In this document: in pieces, positions 51,847 through 59,478 of the stretch
Numbering within the stretch: the first letter of the stretch is position 1
How the letters are laid out: the number at the start of each line of letters is the position of its first letter
Assembly (NCBI GenBank): GCA_036655755.1
Contig: JAVVPN010000006.1
Span: forward strand, 1 to 62,413
Direction of reading: 5' to 3'
DNA from: JAUNSR01 sp036655755
GTDB taxonomy: Bacteria; Bacteroidota; Bacteroidia; Bacteroidales; JAUNSR01
DNA length: 62,413 bases
Translations under genes and position numbers: made by a program
The notes under the pieces: generated by a model
What the model was told of the DNA's origin: nothing
What the model saw: the letters and a program-made list of their open reading frames with translations, nothing else
Databases searched by the model: none

Positions 51847-53973
51847 ATGAGCACAAATTTCAACACACTCATCTCAAAAACACTCAACATCAGCGAAAAG
51901 CAGATAGCCAATACGATCAAGTTATTGGATGAAGGGGCTACCATCCCTTTTATCAGTCGTTATCGAAAAGAAATGACCGGTGCGCTGGATGAAGTGCAAA
52001 TTGCAGCGATTAATGACACGCTCAATAAGTTGAAGGAGATTGAAAAACGAAAAAATACAATACTCTCAACCATTGAAGAACAAGGGAAACTGACGACGGA
52101 ATTAAAATCGCGTATAGAAACTACCTGGGATGCTACCGTTCTTGAAGATATCTATTTGCCATTTAAACCTAAACGTCGCACACGTGCCGAAATGGCCCGC
52201 GAAAAGGGTCTTGAGCCCCTTGCTACTTTTTTGATGTTTCAACAGGGGGCAGATCCGTTGCAGAAAGCAAATACATTTGTAAAAGATGGAATAAAAGATG
52301 CGGACGAAGCGTTGAAGGGTGCCCGTGACATTATTGCAGAGTGGGTAAATGAAGATGAAAAGTCGCGTAATAATATCCGTAATGTTTTCGCGCGCGAAGC
52401 TACAATCTCTTCTAAAGTAGTAAAAGGCAAAGAGGAAGAAGGTAGTAAATACCGTGATTATTTTGATTGGTCTGAACCACTGAAACGCTGTTCTTCTCAC
52501 CGAATGCTGGCGCTGCGCCGGGGTGAAAATGAGGGAATATTAAAAGTATCTATAGAGCCGGAAGATGAACATTGTATTGAAAGACTTGAACATCAATATG
52601 TAAAAGGTAATAATGCAGCATCGCAACAGGTTGCGGAAGCAGTTAAAGATGCTTATAAACGATTGCTTAAACCCTCTATTGAAACTGAATTTTCTCAATT
52701 ATCAAAAGAGAAGGCGGATGAAGAAGCTATTCGTGTGTTTGTAACCAATCTGCGTCAACTGCTGTTAGCCGCTCCGTTAGGACAAAAACGAGTGCTTGCA
52801 ATTGATCCGGGATACCGTACGGGATGCAAAGTTGTTTGTCTGGACGCACAAGGAAATTTGCTGCACAATGAAACAATTTATCCGCATGCGCCCCAAAATC
52901 AAACTTCTTTAGCGGCAAAAAAACTGTCGTCATTAGTTGAGCAGTATCAGATTGAAGCTATTTCAATCGGAAACGGAACGGCAAGCCGTGAAACAGAAGC
53001 ATTCGTAACCTCACTTCGATATGATCGGAAGTTACAGGTTTTCGTAGTAAGTGAGGACGGAGCGTCGATTTATTCGGCATCAAAAATCGCCCGCGAAGAA
53101 TTTCCGGAATATGACGTAACAGTGCGAGGTGCTATCTCTATTGGACGCCGGCTAATGGACCCCTTGGCAGAATTGGTAAAAATTGATCCGAAATCGATCG
53201 GTGTAGGTCAATACCAATACGATGTAAATCAAGCGCAATTAAAAAAATCGCTGGATCAGACAGTTGAGAACTGCGTTAATCAGGTGGGTGTAAATGTTAA
53301 TACAGCAAGTAAGCATTTGCTAACCTATATTTCTGGATTGGGCCCCCTATTAGCTCAGAATATTGTGAATTATCGGGCCGAAAACGGACCATTTAAAACT
53401 CGACGCGAACTATTAAAGGTACCTCGTATGGGTGAAAAAGCGTTCGAACAAGCAGCAGGGTTTCTTCGTATTCCGGGTGCATCTAATCCGCTTGATAATT
53501 CGGCTGTTCATCCCGAAAGTTATAAGATAGTAGAACAAATGGCAAAAGACCTGAATTGTTCGGTAAGTGAGTTGATTCGGGATAAAGAATTAAGATCAAA
53601 AATCAAGATAGAGCGTTATATAACAGATACGATTGGGTTGCCGACGCTACAAGATATTTTGAAAGAGCTCGAAAAACCGGGATTAGATCCTCGAGAACAG
53701 ATTAAAGTATTTGAATTCGATCCGAACGTACGTACGATTAATGATTTACGGGAAGGTCAGGTTTTACCGGGTATTGTTACCAATATTACCAATTTCGGTT
53801 GTTTTGTTGATGTCGGAATTAAAGAAAACGGATTGGTTCACATTTCTCAACTTGCCGATCGGTTCATTTCTGACCCAACGGAAATTGTTTCTATACATCA
53901 ACATGTAAACGTAAAAGTGCTTTCGGTTGATTTCGAACGAAAACGCGTACAGCTTACAATGAAAGAATTATAA
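51847..53973 (+). CDS. tex: Tex-family RNA-binding transcription accessory protein
   Basis: The 708-residue protein has the full Tex layout. The N-terminal helical region reads TIPFISRYRKEMTGALDE near residues 31-48. A YqgF-like RNase H fold begins at VLAIDPGYRTGCK near 317. A helix-hairpin-helix region (YISGLGPLLAQNIV and FKTRRELLKVPRMG) precedes a C-terminal S1 domain (VLPGIVTNITNFGCFVDVG). Tex binds nucleic acids and RNA polymerase in other bacteria. It is cotranscribed with the phosphoesterase gene, and the first copy of the leader repeat begins right at its stop. Confidence 0.95.
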   Translation: MSTNFNTLISKTLNISEKQIANTIKLLDEGATIPFISRYRKEMTGALDEVQIAAINDTLNKLKEIEKRKNTILSTIEEQGKLTTELKSRIETTWDATVLEDIYLPFKPKRRTRAEMAREKGLEPLATFLMFQQGADPLQKANTFVKDGIKDADEALKGARDIIAEWVNEDEKSRNNIRNVFAREATISSKVVKGKEEEGSKYRDYFDWSEPLKRCSSHRMLALRRGENEGILKVSIEPEDEHCIERLEHQYVKGNNAASQQVAEAVKDAYKRLLKPSIETEFSQLSKEKADEEAIRVFVTNLRQLLLAAPLGQKRVLAIDPGYRTGCKVVCLDAQGNLLHNETIYPHAPQNQTSLAAKKLSSLVEQYQIEAISIGNGTASRETEAFVTSLRYDRKLQVFVVSEDGASIYSASKIAREEFPEYDVTVRGAISIGRRLMDPLAELVKIDPKSIGVGQYQYDVNQAQLKKSLDQTVENCVNQVGVNVNTASKHLLTYISGLGPLLAQNIVNYRAENGPFKTRRELLKVPRMGEKAFEQAAGFLRIPGASNPLDNSAVHPESYKIVEQMAKDLNCSVSELIRDKELRSKIKIERYITDTIGLPTLQDILKELEKPGLDPREQIKVFEFDPNVRTINDLREGQVLPGIVTNITNFGCFVDVGIKENGLVHISQLADRFISDPTEIVSIHQHVNVKVLSVDFERKRVQLTMKEL

Positions 53974-54071
53974 ATGCAATCGCCATAACTCGCCTAAGGC
54001 TGAGATATTCAACAGAAAATATATAAATGGCGCATTTTTATTTTAATATAAAAATAAGCAATACATAAATG
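53974..54071 (+). repeat. Leader repeat, copy A (before the folK-like gene)
   Basis: This copy begins at the tex stop and ends in ATAAATG, where the ATG is the folK-like start. It shares most positions with copy B along its whole length (ATCGCCATAAC, CGCCTAA, TGAGATA, GGCGCATTT, TTTAAT). The hairpin TATAAATG-GCG-CATTTTTA lies at 54022-54040 with 7 of 8 pairs formed. Confidence 0.75.
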
Positions 54072-54446
54072 AATCAGATTTTAATCAGTCTTGGCAGTAA
54101 TATGCCTTGTGGCAAAGGGAATATGGAATCTGCAATTAAGAAAATACGGGCAAAAGCGACTTTTGCCCGATTTTCTTCAATATATGACACCGATCCCATA
54201 GGGAAGCATAAACATGCCCGATATAAAAATTGTGTTGGCCAGATTCACTCTACCGAACCATTTGAATACTGGCACTCTTTTTTCAAGTCGCTTGAAATTG
54301 AAATGGGACGAAATGAATTGTTACGCGCCCAGGGGGATGTTCCTTTAGATATTGATATCGTAATCTGGAATGAAGATGTTATAAGGCCTCGGGATCTTAT
54401 GGCAGACTACCTGAAAGAAGGGCTACAAGAAATAGCTACACAATAA
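54069..54446 (+). CDS. Short divergent FolK-like (HPPK) protein
   Basis: The 125-residue protein has the N-terminal LISLGSNMPCGKGNMESAI and SSIYDTDPIG of hydroxymethyl-dihydropterin pyrophosphokinase, and LDIDIVIWNED near residues 96-106 holding the two catalytic Asp. It is about 30 residues shorter than typical HPPK. The usual Arg/Trp-rich loop and C-terminal His-Pro segment are missing or replaced (RNELLRAQGDVP). It may be a functional short form or a diverged paralogue. It stands alone behind copy A of the leader repeat. Confidence 0.65.
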   Translation: MNQILISLGSNMPCGKGNMESAIKKIRAKATFARFSSIYDTDPIGKHKHARYKNCVGQIHSTEPFEYWHSFFKSLEIEMGRNELLRAQGDVPLDIDIVIWNEDVIRPRDLMADYLKEGLQEIATQ

Positions 54447-54575
54447 TTGTAGGATTTTTACTATCCCGAATAGCAAATGTTGTAAGAGCTTAGCATCGAA
54501 TAACAGAACTGAAACGGCTTGAACAAGCATCCTAAGCTTATTGTTCTAATATTAAATGATTTAATGCAAATTATT

Positions 54576-55286
54576 ATGAAAGCGATATTAGAAAAAGCCA
54601 CACAACGAGGTCACTCCCATATTGACTGGATGGATGCATATTACTCTTTCAGCTATGGCGAATATAATAATCCGAATCGAATGAAGTTTGGAGCCTTACG
54701 ATTTTTGAATGACTTTACCATTGCTATAGACAAAAGTATCCGGATTAAAAATGCGCAGAATATTATTCTGGTTACCTTACCTTTAAAAGGGTCATTACAT
54801 CATTCCGATTCATATGGCCATGAAGATATGGTGCGTTGGGGACAAGCTCAGATTATGAATACAGGCACCGGAACTGTAACTAGTGAATATACAAATAAAA
54901 GTGAGCATCATTTGGTTGAATTCATACAGATCGGAATCATACCCAAAAAAATGGATACCGCCCCTGCTCATGAAATAATTGATTTTTCAGGAAGTCTGAA
55001 AGAACATTCATTTGTTACAATTATTGCGCCGCATGGCCCGGCGGCCGGCAAAATCGATCAGCAGGCCAGCATATCATTAGGCGAATTTCACCATGGCGAC
55101 TCCGTAGAATATAAATGTCACACTCCAGGCAACGGAGTTTTCGTTTTGTTATTGGGTGGGAGTATGGAATTATCGGGCTATCAAATGGATACAAAAGACA
55201 GTATCGAAATTACCGATTTTGATAAACTTGAATTCTCATTTAGCAAGAATAGCACTGTGCTCTTAATAGAAGTACCAATGCAATAA
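54576..55286 (+). CDS. Pirin-family protein with degenerate metal site
   Basis: The protein is about 236 residues. The N-terminus RGHSHIDWMDAYYSFSYGEY followed by NRMKFGALRFLND is typical pirin. However, the usual HPHRDMEI is replaced by IKNAQNI and the AGTGIRHSEFN stretch reads TGTGTVTSEYT, so three of the four expected metal ligands (two His and one His) are gone; the Glu remains. The protein therefore probably does not bind iron like YhhW or pirin. The start at 54576 matches the family. It stands alone, with no convincing promoter box seen. Confidence 0.8.
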   Translation: MKAILEKATQRGHSHIDWMDAYYSFSYGEYNNPNRMKFGALRFLNDFTIAIDKSIRIKNAQNIILVTLPLKGSLHHSDSYGHEDMVRWGQAQIMNTGTGTVTSEYTNKSEHHLVEFIQIGIIPKKMDTAPAHEIIDFSGSLKEHSFVTIIAPHGPAAGKIDQQASISLGEFHHGDSVEYKCHTPGNGVFVLLLGGSMELSGYQMDTKDSIEITDFDKLEFSFSKNSTVLLIEVPMQ

Positions 55287-55303
55287 AACTAAATTACAAA
55301 TGT

Positions 55304-55346
55304 AAATCCTGAACAAGAGTGGTTATTTCACTCTTATTCAGGATTT
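55304..55346. terminator. Bidirectional terminator between pirin and thioredoxin genes
   Basis: AAATCCTGAACAAGAGTG (55304-55321) pairs with 55329-55346 with one C-A mismatch. It lies between convergent genes. Confidence 0.8.
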
Positions 55347-55371
55347 ACTTATTCACACAATTTTATCTGCG

Positions 55372-55845
55372 TTACTTCTTCAATAATACTTCATTGATTG
55401 CTTTCTTAAAGTCGGCTTTCGACATTGCCCCTTGCGCCATTTGTGGCTGCTCATTCATCGGAATGAATAATAAGGAAGGGATACTACGTATTCCAAAAGC
55501 GGCAGCTAAATCCTGTTCCTTCTCAGTATCGATTTTGTAGATATAGATTTCGCCATCATATTCAGCAGCTAATTCTTCCAAAATAGGTGAAATCATTTTA
55601 CAAGGGCCACACCATGACGCATAAAAATCAACAATTGCAGGTTTATCTCCCAGATATTTCCATTCATTGGGATTGGCTTCATAGTTTGCTACTTTTTTTA
55701 AGAACTCGTCTTTGGTTAAATGGATTGTCTTCATTTTATTCTCCTTTTCAATTTTATTTGATGCCTGATTATCGGATGTCTTTGCATTGCATGCGGTAAA
55801 TCCGAATGCGCCCAATATGGCCAGACTGATAAGAGTCTTCTTCAT
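55372..55845 (-). CDS. Thioredoxin-fold lipoprotein
   Basis: The 157-residue protein has a signal peptide with lipobox GFTAC (Cys near residue 19). A short charged linker is followed by a thioredoxin domain with the classic active site FYASWCGPCKM near residues 73-83 and the cis-Pro in RSIPSLLF near 121. The WCGPC site predicts a disulfide reductase or oxidase at the periplasmic face. A cytosolic product from the internal Met near 38 (MKTIHL) is possible. No ccdA or DsbD partner is in the window. Confidence 0.88.
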   Translation of the reverse strand: MKKTLISLAILGAFGFTACNAKTSDNQASNKIEKENKMKTIHLTKDEFLKKVANYEANPNEWKYLGDKPAIVDFYASWCGPCKMISPILEELAAEYDGEIYIYKIDTEKEQDLAAAFGIRSIPSLLFIPMNEQPQMAQGAMSKADFKKAINEVLLKK

Positions 55846-55967
55846 TTGTATATAATTTCAAATTAATTTACTTTCCGACGGAAACTTTATACAAACATAA
55901 AAAGCTTTTATCACTAAAACAAGTTTCCTCAGGAAAATATTTTACATCTCTATTTATTTATCAATAT

Positions 55968-56720
55968 TCAACGTATAAAAACATACTCTGAATTAGATGA
56001 ATGTTCGGGTGAATACAAATAACCATCCCCTGTAAATTCTTTCACAGATTCAGTATCTATAATTTTCCGGTCAATAATATAACGTGCCATTAAGCCCCTC
56101 GCCTTCTTTACGGCCGGAGATACCGACCTTAATGAGCCATTGCGAAACTCCTTAAACGAAAGGGTGAGTATCTTACAATTTGCAAAACAAGTTGGATCAA
56201 TCAATTTAAAATACTCTTCAGAAGCCAAATTAAAAATCAATTCATTTTCATTTTCGTCCGCCAAAAACTTATTTACCGCTGGTTGCCAGTAGTCATATAA
56301 ATTCTTATATCCTTCTGGCTTCATCCGATTTCCAACATCCAACCGATATGGCTGAATCAGATCTCCCGCCCGTAAAATGCCATATAATCCTGAAAAAATA
56401 CGCAAATGCTTTTGTGCAAAAATAAGCGACTCATCATCTAATGTTAAGGCATTTAATGCAGTATATGCAGTACCTACATAAGCATAGATGGCAGGTATTT
56501 CTGCCGAAAAAGAGGTTCCGAATTGCTGATACATCTGAAAAGCCTGATGCAAAGTTGTACCTGAGGCTCCTAATATTTTACCTAACTCAGTTAAAGATAA
56601 CTCCTTGAGTAATTGGGCAAGTTGAGTTGTTTTTGTCAGTAATGCCGGTTGAGTAGCCGAAAATGCAGAAACCGGATTTGCTACCCGCATCTTTTTTGCA
56701 GGAGATAATAGTATTTTCAT
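55968..56720 (-). CDS. yaaA: YaaA-family peroxide-stress protein (first copy)
   Basis: The 250-residue protein begins MKILLSPAKKM, the YaaA (DUF328) signature. It also contains FAQKHLRIFSGLYGILRAGD near residues 103-122, then PYRLDVGNRM and LSFKEFRNG. E. coli YaaA limits free iron during hydrogen-peroxide stress and binds DNA. It is one of two tandem yaaA genes here. Its leader carries copy C of the repeat and a TATCTTTG box. Confidence 0.92.
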   Translation of the reverse strand: MKILLSPAKKMRVANPVSAFSATQPALLTKTTQLAQLLKELSLTELGKILGASGTTLHQAFQMYQQFGTSFSAEIPAIYAYVGTAYTALNALTLDDESLIFAQKHLRIFSGLYGILRAGDLIQPYRLDVGNRMKPEGYKNLYDYWQPAVNKFLADENENELIFNLASEEYFKLIDPTCFANCKILTLSFKEFRNGSLRSVSPAVKKARGLMARYIIDRKIIDTESVKEFTGDGYLYSPEHSSNSEYVFIR

Positions 56721-56771
56721 TTATATATAATTTTATTTTTAACATTAAAGTATAAATGCGCCATTTATATA
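56721..56771 (-). repeat. Leader repeat, copy C (before yaaA)
   Basis: On the minus strand this copy carries the 3' core of the element and ends ATAAATG at the yaaA start. The hairpin TATAAATG-GCG-CATTTATA (56751-56769) is perfect over 8 pairs. It makes up almost the whole predicted leader. Confidence 0.75.
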
Positions 56772-56775
56772 TCTC

Positions 56776-56783
56776 CAAAGATA
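56776..56783 (-). promoter_or_regulatory. Candidate -7 box for the first yaaA
   Basis: The minus strand reads TATCTTTG just upstream of copy C, giving a leader of about 50 bases. Confidence 0.55.
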
Positions 56784-56798
56784 GCGAAACCAATAAAA

Positions 56799-56835
56799 AA
56801 ATCCCGAAACAATCATAAAGACTACTTCGGGATTT
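56799..56835 (-). terminator. Terminator between the two yaaA genes
   Basis: On the minus strand AAATCCCGAA pairs with TTCGGGATTT followed by a run of T. It separates the two yaaA genes into independent transcripts. Confidence 0.8.
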
Positions 56836-56853
56836 CATCAGCAATTTAACTTA

Positions 56854-57630
56854 TTATTCATCCGCTGTTGTACGGGTATAAACCCATTCGTTATTATCAG
56901 ATACGTCTGTATTCAATTTGTATCCTTTCCATGACCATGATTTCAGATCGTCCAGCTTATCTACCTTGTTTTTAACAATATAATTTACCAATTCTGCTTT
57001 TGCCGACTCTGCATATTGAGGTAATTCTTTCCACTCTTCATCACGCCAGTCTTTAAATGTAACAGATGCAACCTTATATTTTTCAGTTAAGGCTTTTACT
57101 TCTATCGCCTTTAAAGTTTTATCGATACCAAGGTAAAGGACTTCGCCACCGGCATCTTTTGCATCTTTCATCAGTTGCTGAGTGAGCAGGTCTTTCCAAT
57201 AATCCAATACATCATCGGCACCCAAATCCCGCAAGCGCAGATTAAATACCAAGCGATAAGCCTTAATAACATCGAGCGGCCGCAATACTCCATAAAGCGC
57301 ACTGAGGATGCGGACATGCTGCTGAGCATAATGCAAATCTGTCGGAGTAAGTTTTTGAGGGGCCATCGTTTTATAGAGCTCATCATTAAAGGCGAATAAC
57401 GCGGGTTTAGGAGCTACCGACAAATCATCAAACTTCTGAAACTCTTCATAAATATGAGTTGCTTCGCCCTCACTGATCTGCATCTTCTCAGAAATTTCAT
57501 GTACCGACAAATTTCGCATCAAGGCAGCCAGAAATTCTGCTTCCATCTGAAAAATCGGAAGTGATGTATCTTCTTGCTGGCTAGCCACTGCCATATTCAT
57601 CTCTTTTGCCTGGGGAATAATCACTAACAT
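56854..57630 (-). CDS. YaaA-family peroxide-stress protein (second copy)
   Basis: The 258-residue paralogue of the neighbouring YaaA has YAQQHVRILSALYGVLRPLD near residues 103-122, then AYRLVFNLRL and VTFKDWRDEEW. Its start MLVIIPQAKEMN departs from the usual SPAK signature (IPQAKEM in place of LSPAKKM). It ends in an ordinary SYLTNT-type region with NEWVYTR. The two copies are clearly diverged, not a recent duplication. It has its own terminator and lies upstream of the first copy on the same strand. Confidence 0.88.
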   Translation of the reverse strand: MLVIIPQAKEMNMAVASQQEDTSLPIFQMEAEFLAALMRNLSVHEISEKMQISEGEATHIYEEFQKFDDLSVAPKPALFAFNDELYKTMAPQKLTPTDLHYAQQHVRILSALYGVLRPLDVIKAYRLVFNLRLRDLGADDVLDYWKDLLTQQLMKDAKDAGGEVLYLGIDKTLKAIEVKALTEKYKVASVTFKDWRDEEWKELPQYAESAKAELVNYIVKNKVDKLDDLKSWSWKGYKLNTDVSDNNEWVYTRTTADE

Positions 57631-57660
57631 AGCCGTATTGTTTAAATTAAAATAAAAATA

Positions 57661-57732
57661 CCACGAACCTTAAGGGTTACAGATGTTTATAACCTATTGT
57701 ATAAACAAACTCTATATCCTGAAGGTTCGTGG
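57661..57732 (-). terminator. Long nested hairpin after the rlmD-type gene
   Basis: CCACGAACCTT (57661-57671) pairs perfectly with AAGGTTCGTGG (57722-57732), and an inner GTTTAT/ATAAAC (57685-57690, 57701-57706) forms a second stem. On the minus strand a T-rich tract follows. It is unusually long for a terminator. Confidence 0.65.
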
Positions 57733-57762
57733 TAATTAGTGGCTATATATCGTTGCCTCGTA

Positions 57763-59241
57763 TTATTTTAACTCAAGCAACACAACATTTTCTACATGAT
57801 GAGTATGTGGGAACATATCTACTGCCTGAACTTTCTTTACACGGTATTTTACATCCAACAAAGCTAAGTCGCGGGCCTGCGTAGCCGGGTTACAGCTTAC
57901 ATACACAATACGTTTCGGCTCAGCAAACAAAATAGCATTTACTACATCCTCATGCATTCCCGCACGTGGTGGGTCTGTGATAATTACATCCGGACGGCCA
58001 TGCTCATTGATAAAATCAAGCGTCAGGATATCTTTCATATCGCCGGCATAGAAAAGCGTATTATCAATTCCGTTGATCTGCGAATTGACTTTTGCATCTT
58101 CAATCGCCTCCGGCACATATTCGATACCTACCACTTTCGAAGCTTTCGAAGCAACGAAATTAGCAATCGTACCGGTACCTGTATACAAATCATATACCAA
58201 TTCGTTTCCTGTAAGACCCGCAAAATCGCGTGTTACAGAATATAGGATATAGGCCTGTTCCGAATTTGTCTGATAGAATGATTTCGGACCAATCTTAAAC
58301 TTAAGGCCTTCCATCTGTTCGAAAATATGGTCATTTCCTTTGAATACCAAAATATCCTGATCGGTAATCGTATCGTTACACTTCGAGTTGATTACATACA
58401 TCAGCGAAGTAATCTGCGGGAACATATCCGCGATATGCTGCAACAAGGCCTCGCGGGCAGCCTTATCTTCGTAATAAAATGCAACGATTAACATCAGTTC
58501 GCCCGTTGTCGAGGTACGCACAATCATATTACGCAAAAATCCTTCCTGATTACGCAAATCAAAGAAAGTATAGTCGTGCTCTAAAGCAAATGCACGGATT
58601 GCCAAACGAATCTGGTTCGAGATATCATCTTGCAACCAGCATTTATTAATATCCAATACTTTGTCGAAAGCTCCCGGAATGTGGAATCCTAAAGCATTCA
58701 TATGATCATATTCTACATTTTCACGTACTTCCTCGTGCGTCAGCCAACGTTTGTTTGAGAATGTAAACTCCAGTTTATTTCGGTAAAAACGAGTTTTCTC
58801 TGATCCTAGAATCGGCATGAATTCCGGAAGTTCAACCTTTCCGATACGACTCAGGTTATCAAATACCTGCTGCTGTTTAAATTTCAATTGCTCCTCATAC
58901 GGAAGGTGTTGCCATTTACAACCCCCACAAACCGTAAAATGCTCGCAAAACGGTTCTGTACGAAGTGGCGACAACTTATGAATTTTCATTACACGTCCCT
59001 CTGCAAATGAACGTTTCTGTCGATAGATCTGTAAATCAACAATATCTCCCGGCGCTACAAAAGGAACGAAGATCACCTTATCTTTCCAACGCGTAATCGC
59101 TTTTCCTTCGGCGGCTACATCCAATATCTCAATTTGCTCCACTATCGGAAGCTCTTTCTTTTTCCGTGCCAATGCTTGTTCAGTTTTAATAAGTACAAAA
59201 TCGCTCAAAGTTAAAAATTTTCTTCCGAATGAGTTGGCCAT
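57763..59241 (-). CDS. 23S rRNA uracil-5 methyltransferase, RumA/RlmD type
   Basis: The 492-residue SAM-dependent RNA methyltransferase has an N-terminal TRAM domain (about residues 35-95, GKAITRWKDKVIFVPFVAPGD). Iron-sulfur cysteines follow in CEHFTVCGGCKWQHL (near 98-112). QTNSEQA and VYDLYTGTGTIA form the SAM fold near 345-365. The catalytic region contains TDPPRAGMHEDV near 425 and VSCNPATQARDL near 452. The closest named members are RlmD (U1939) and RlmCD; the exact target base cannot be set here. Confidence 0.9.
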   Translation of the reverse strand: MANSFGRKFLTLSDFVLIKTEQALARKKKELPIVEQIEILDVAAEGKAITRWKDKVIFVPFVAPGDIVDLQIYRQKRSFAEGRVMKIHKLSPLRTEPFCEHFTVCGGCKWQHLPYEEQLKFKQQQVFDNLSRIGKVELPEFMPILGSEKTRFYRNKLEFTFSNKRWLTHEEVRENVEYDHMNALGFHIPGAFDKVLDINKCWLQDDISNQIRLAIRAFALEHDYTFFDLRNQEGFLRNMIVRTSTTGELMLIVAFYYEDKAAREALLQHIADMFPQITSLMYVINSKCNDTITDQDILVFKGNDHIFEQMEGLKFKIGPKSFYQTNSEQAYILYSVTRDFAGLTGNELVYDLYTGTGTIANFVASKASKVVGIEYVPEAIEDAKVNSQINGIDNTLFYAGDMKDILTLDFINEHGRPDVIITDPPRAGMHEDVVNAILFAEPKRIVYVSCNPATQARDLALLDVKYRVKKVQAVDMFPHTHHVENVVLLELK

Positions 59242-59284
59242 TTTCTAAAAAACAACCCGCTCTTATATTTTATTCAAATTCAAC

Positions 59285-59314
59285 TTGCATAGGTTATCCA
59301 TTCTCCTATATTTG
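59285..59314 (+). promoter_or_regulatory. Promoter of ppdK
   Basis: TTG (59285-59287) and TATATTTG (59307-59314) are separated by 19 bases, fitting the Bacteroidota consensus. It predicts a leader of about 160 bases holding copy B of the repeat. Confidence 0.65.
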
Positions 59315-59330
59315 CGTATATGTCTTAAAA

Positions 59331-59429
59331 ATGAAATCGCCATAACCCGCCTAAAGTTGAGATACCCAACATACGGTATATAAAGGGCGCATTTATACTT
59401 TAATGTAAAAAATAGATTATATATAAATG
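59331..59429 (+). repeat. Leader repeat, copy B (in the ppdK leader)
   Basis: This copy matches copy A along nearly its whole length and copy C over the 3' core. The hairpin TATAAAGG-GCG-CATTTATA is at 59379-59397 with 7 of 8 pairs. It ends ATAAATGAA, where the ATG (59427) opens a 13-codon frame. Confidence 0.75.
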
Positions 59430-59468
59430 AAAAACTTACAACAATCTGCATCTAGTATTTACCATTGA
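59427..59468 (+). CDS. Possible 13-codon leader peptide before ppdK
   Basis: The open frame MKNLQQSASSIYH starts at the ATG of repeat copy B and stops 10 bases before ppdK. It is no better than chance by composition, but its ATG sits exactly where copies A and C place a real gene start. It may be a uORF or a relic of a lost gene. Confidence 0.25.
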   Translation: MKNLQQSASSIYH

Positions 59469-59478
59469 AAATCTGTTT

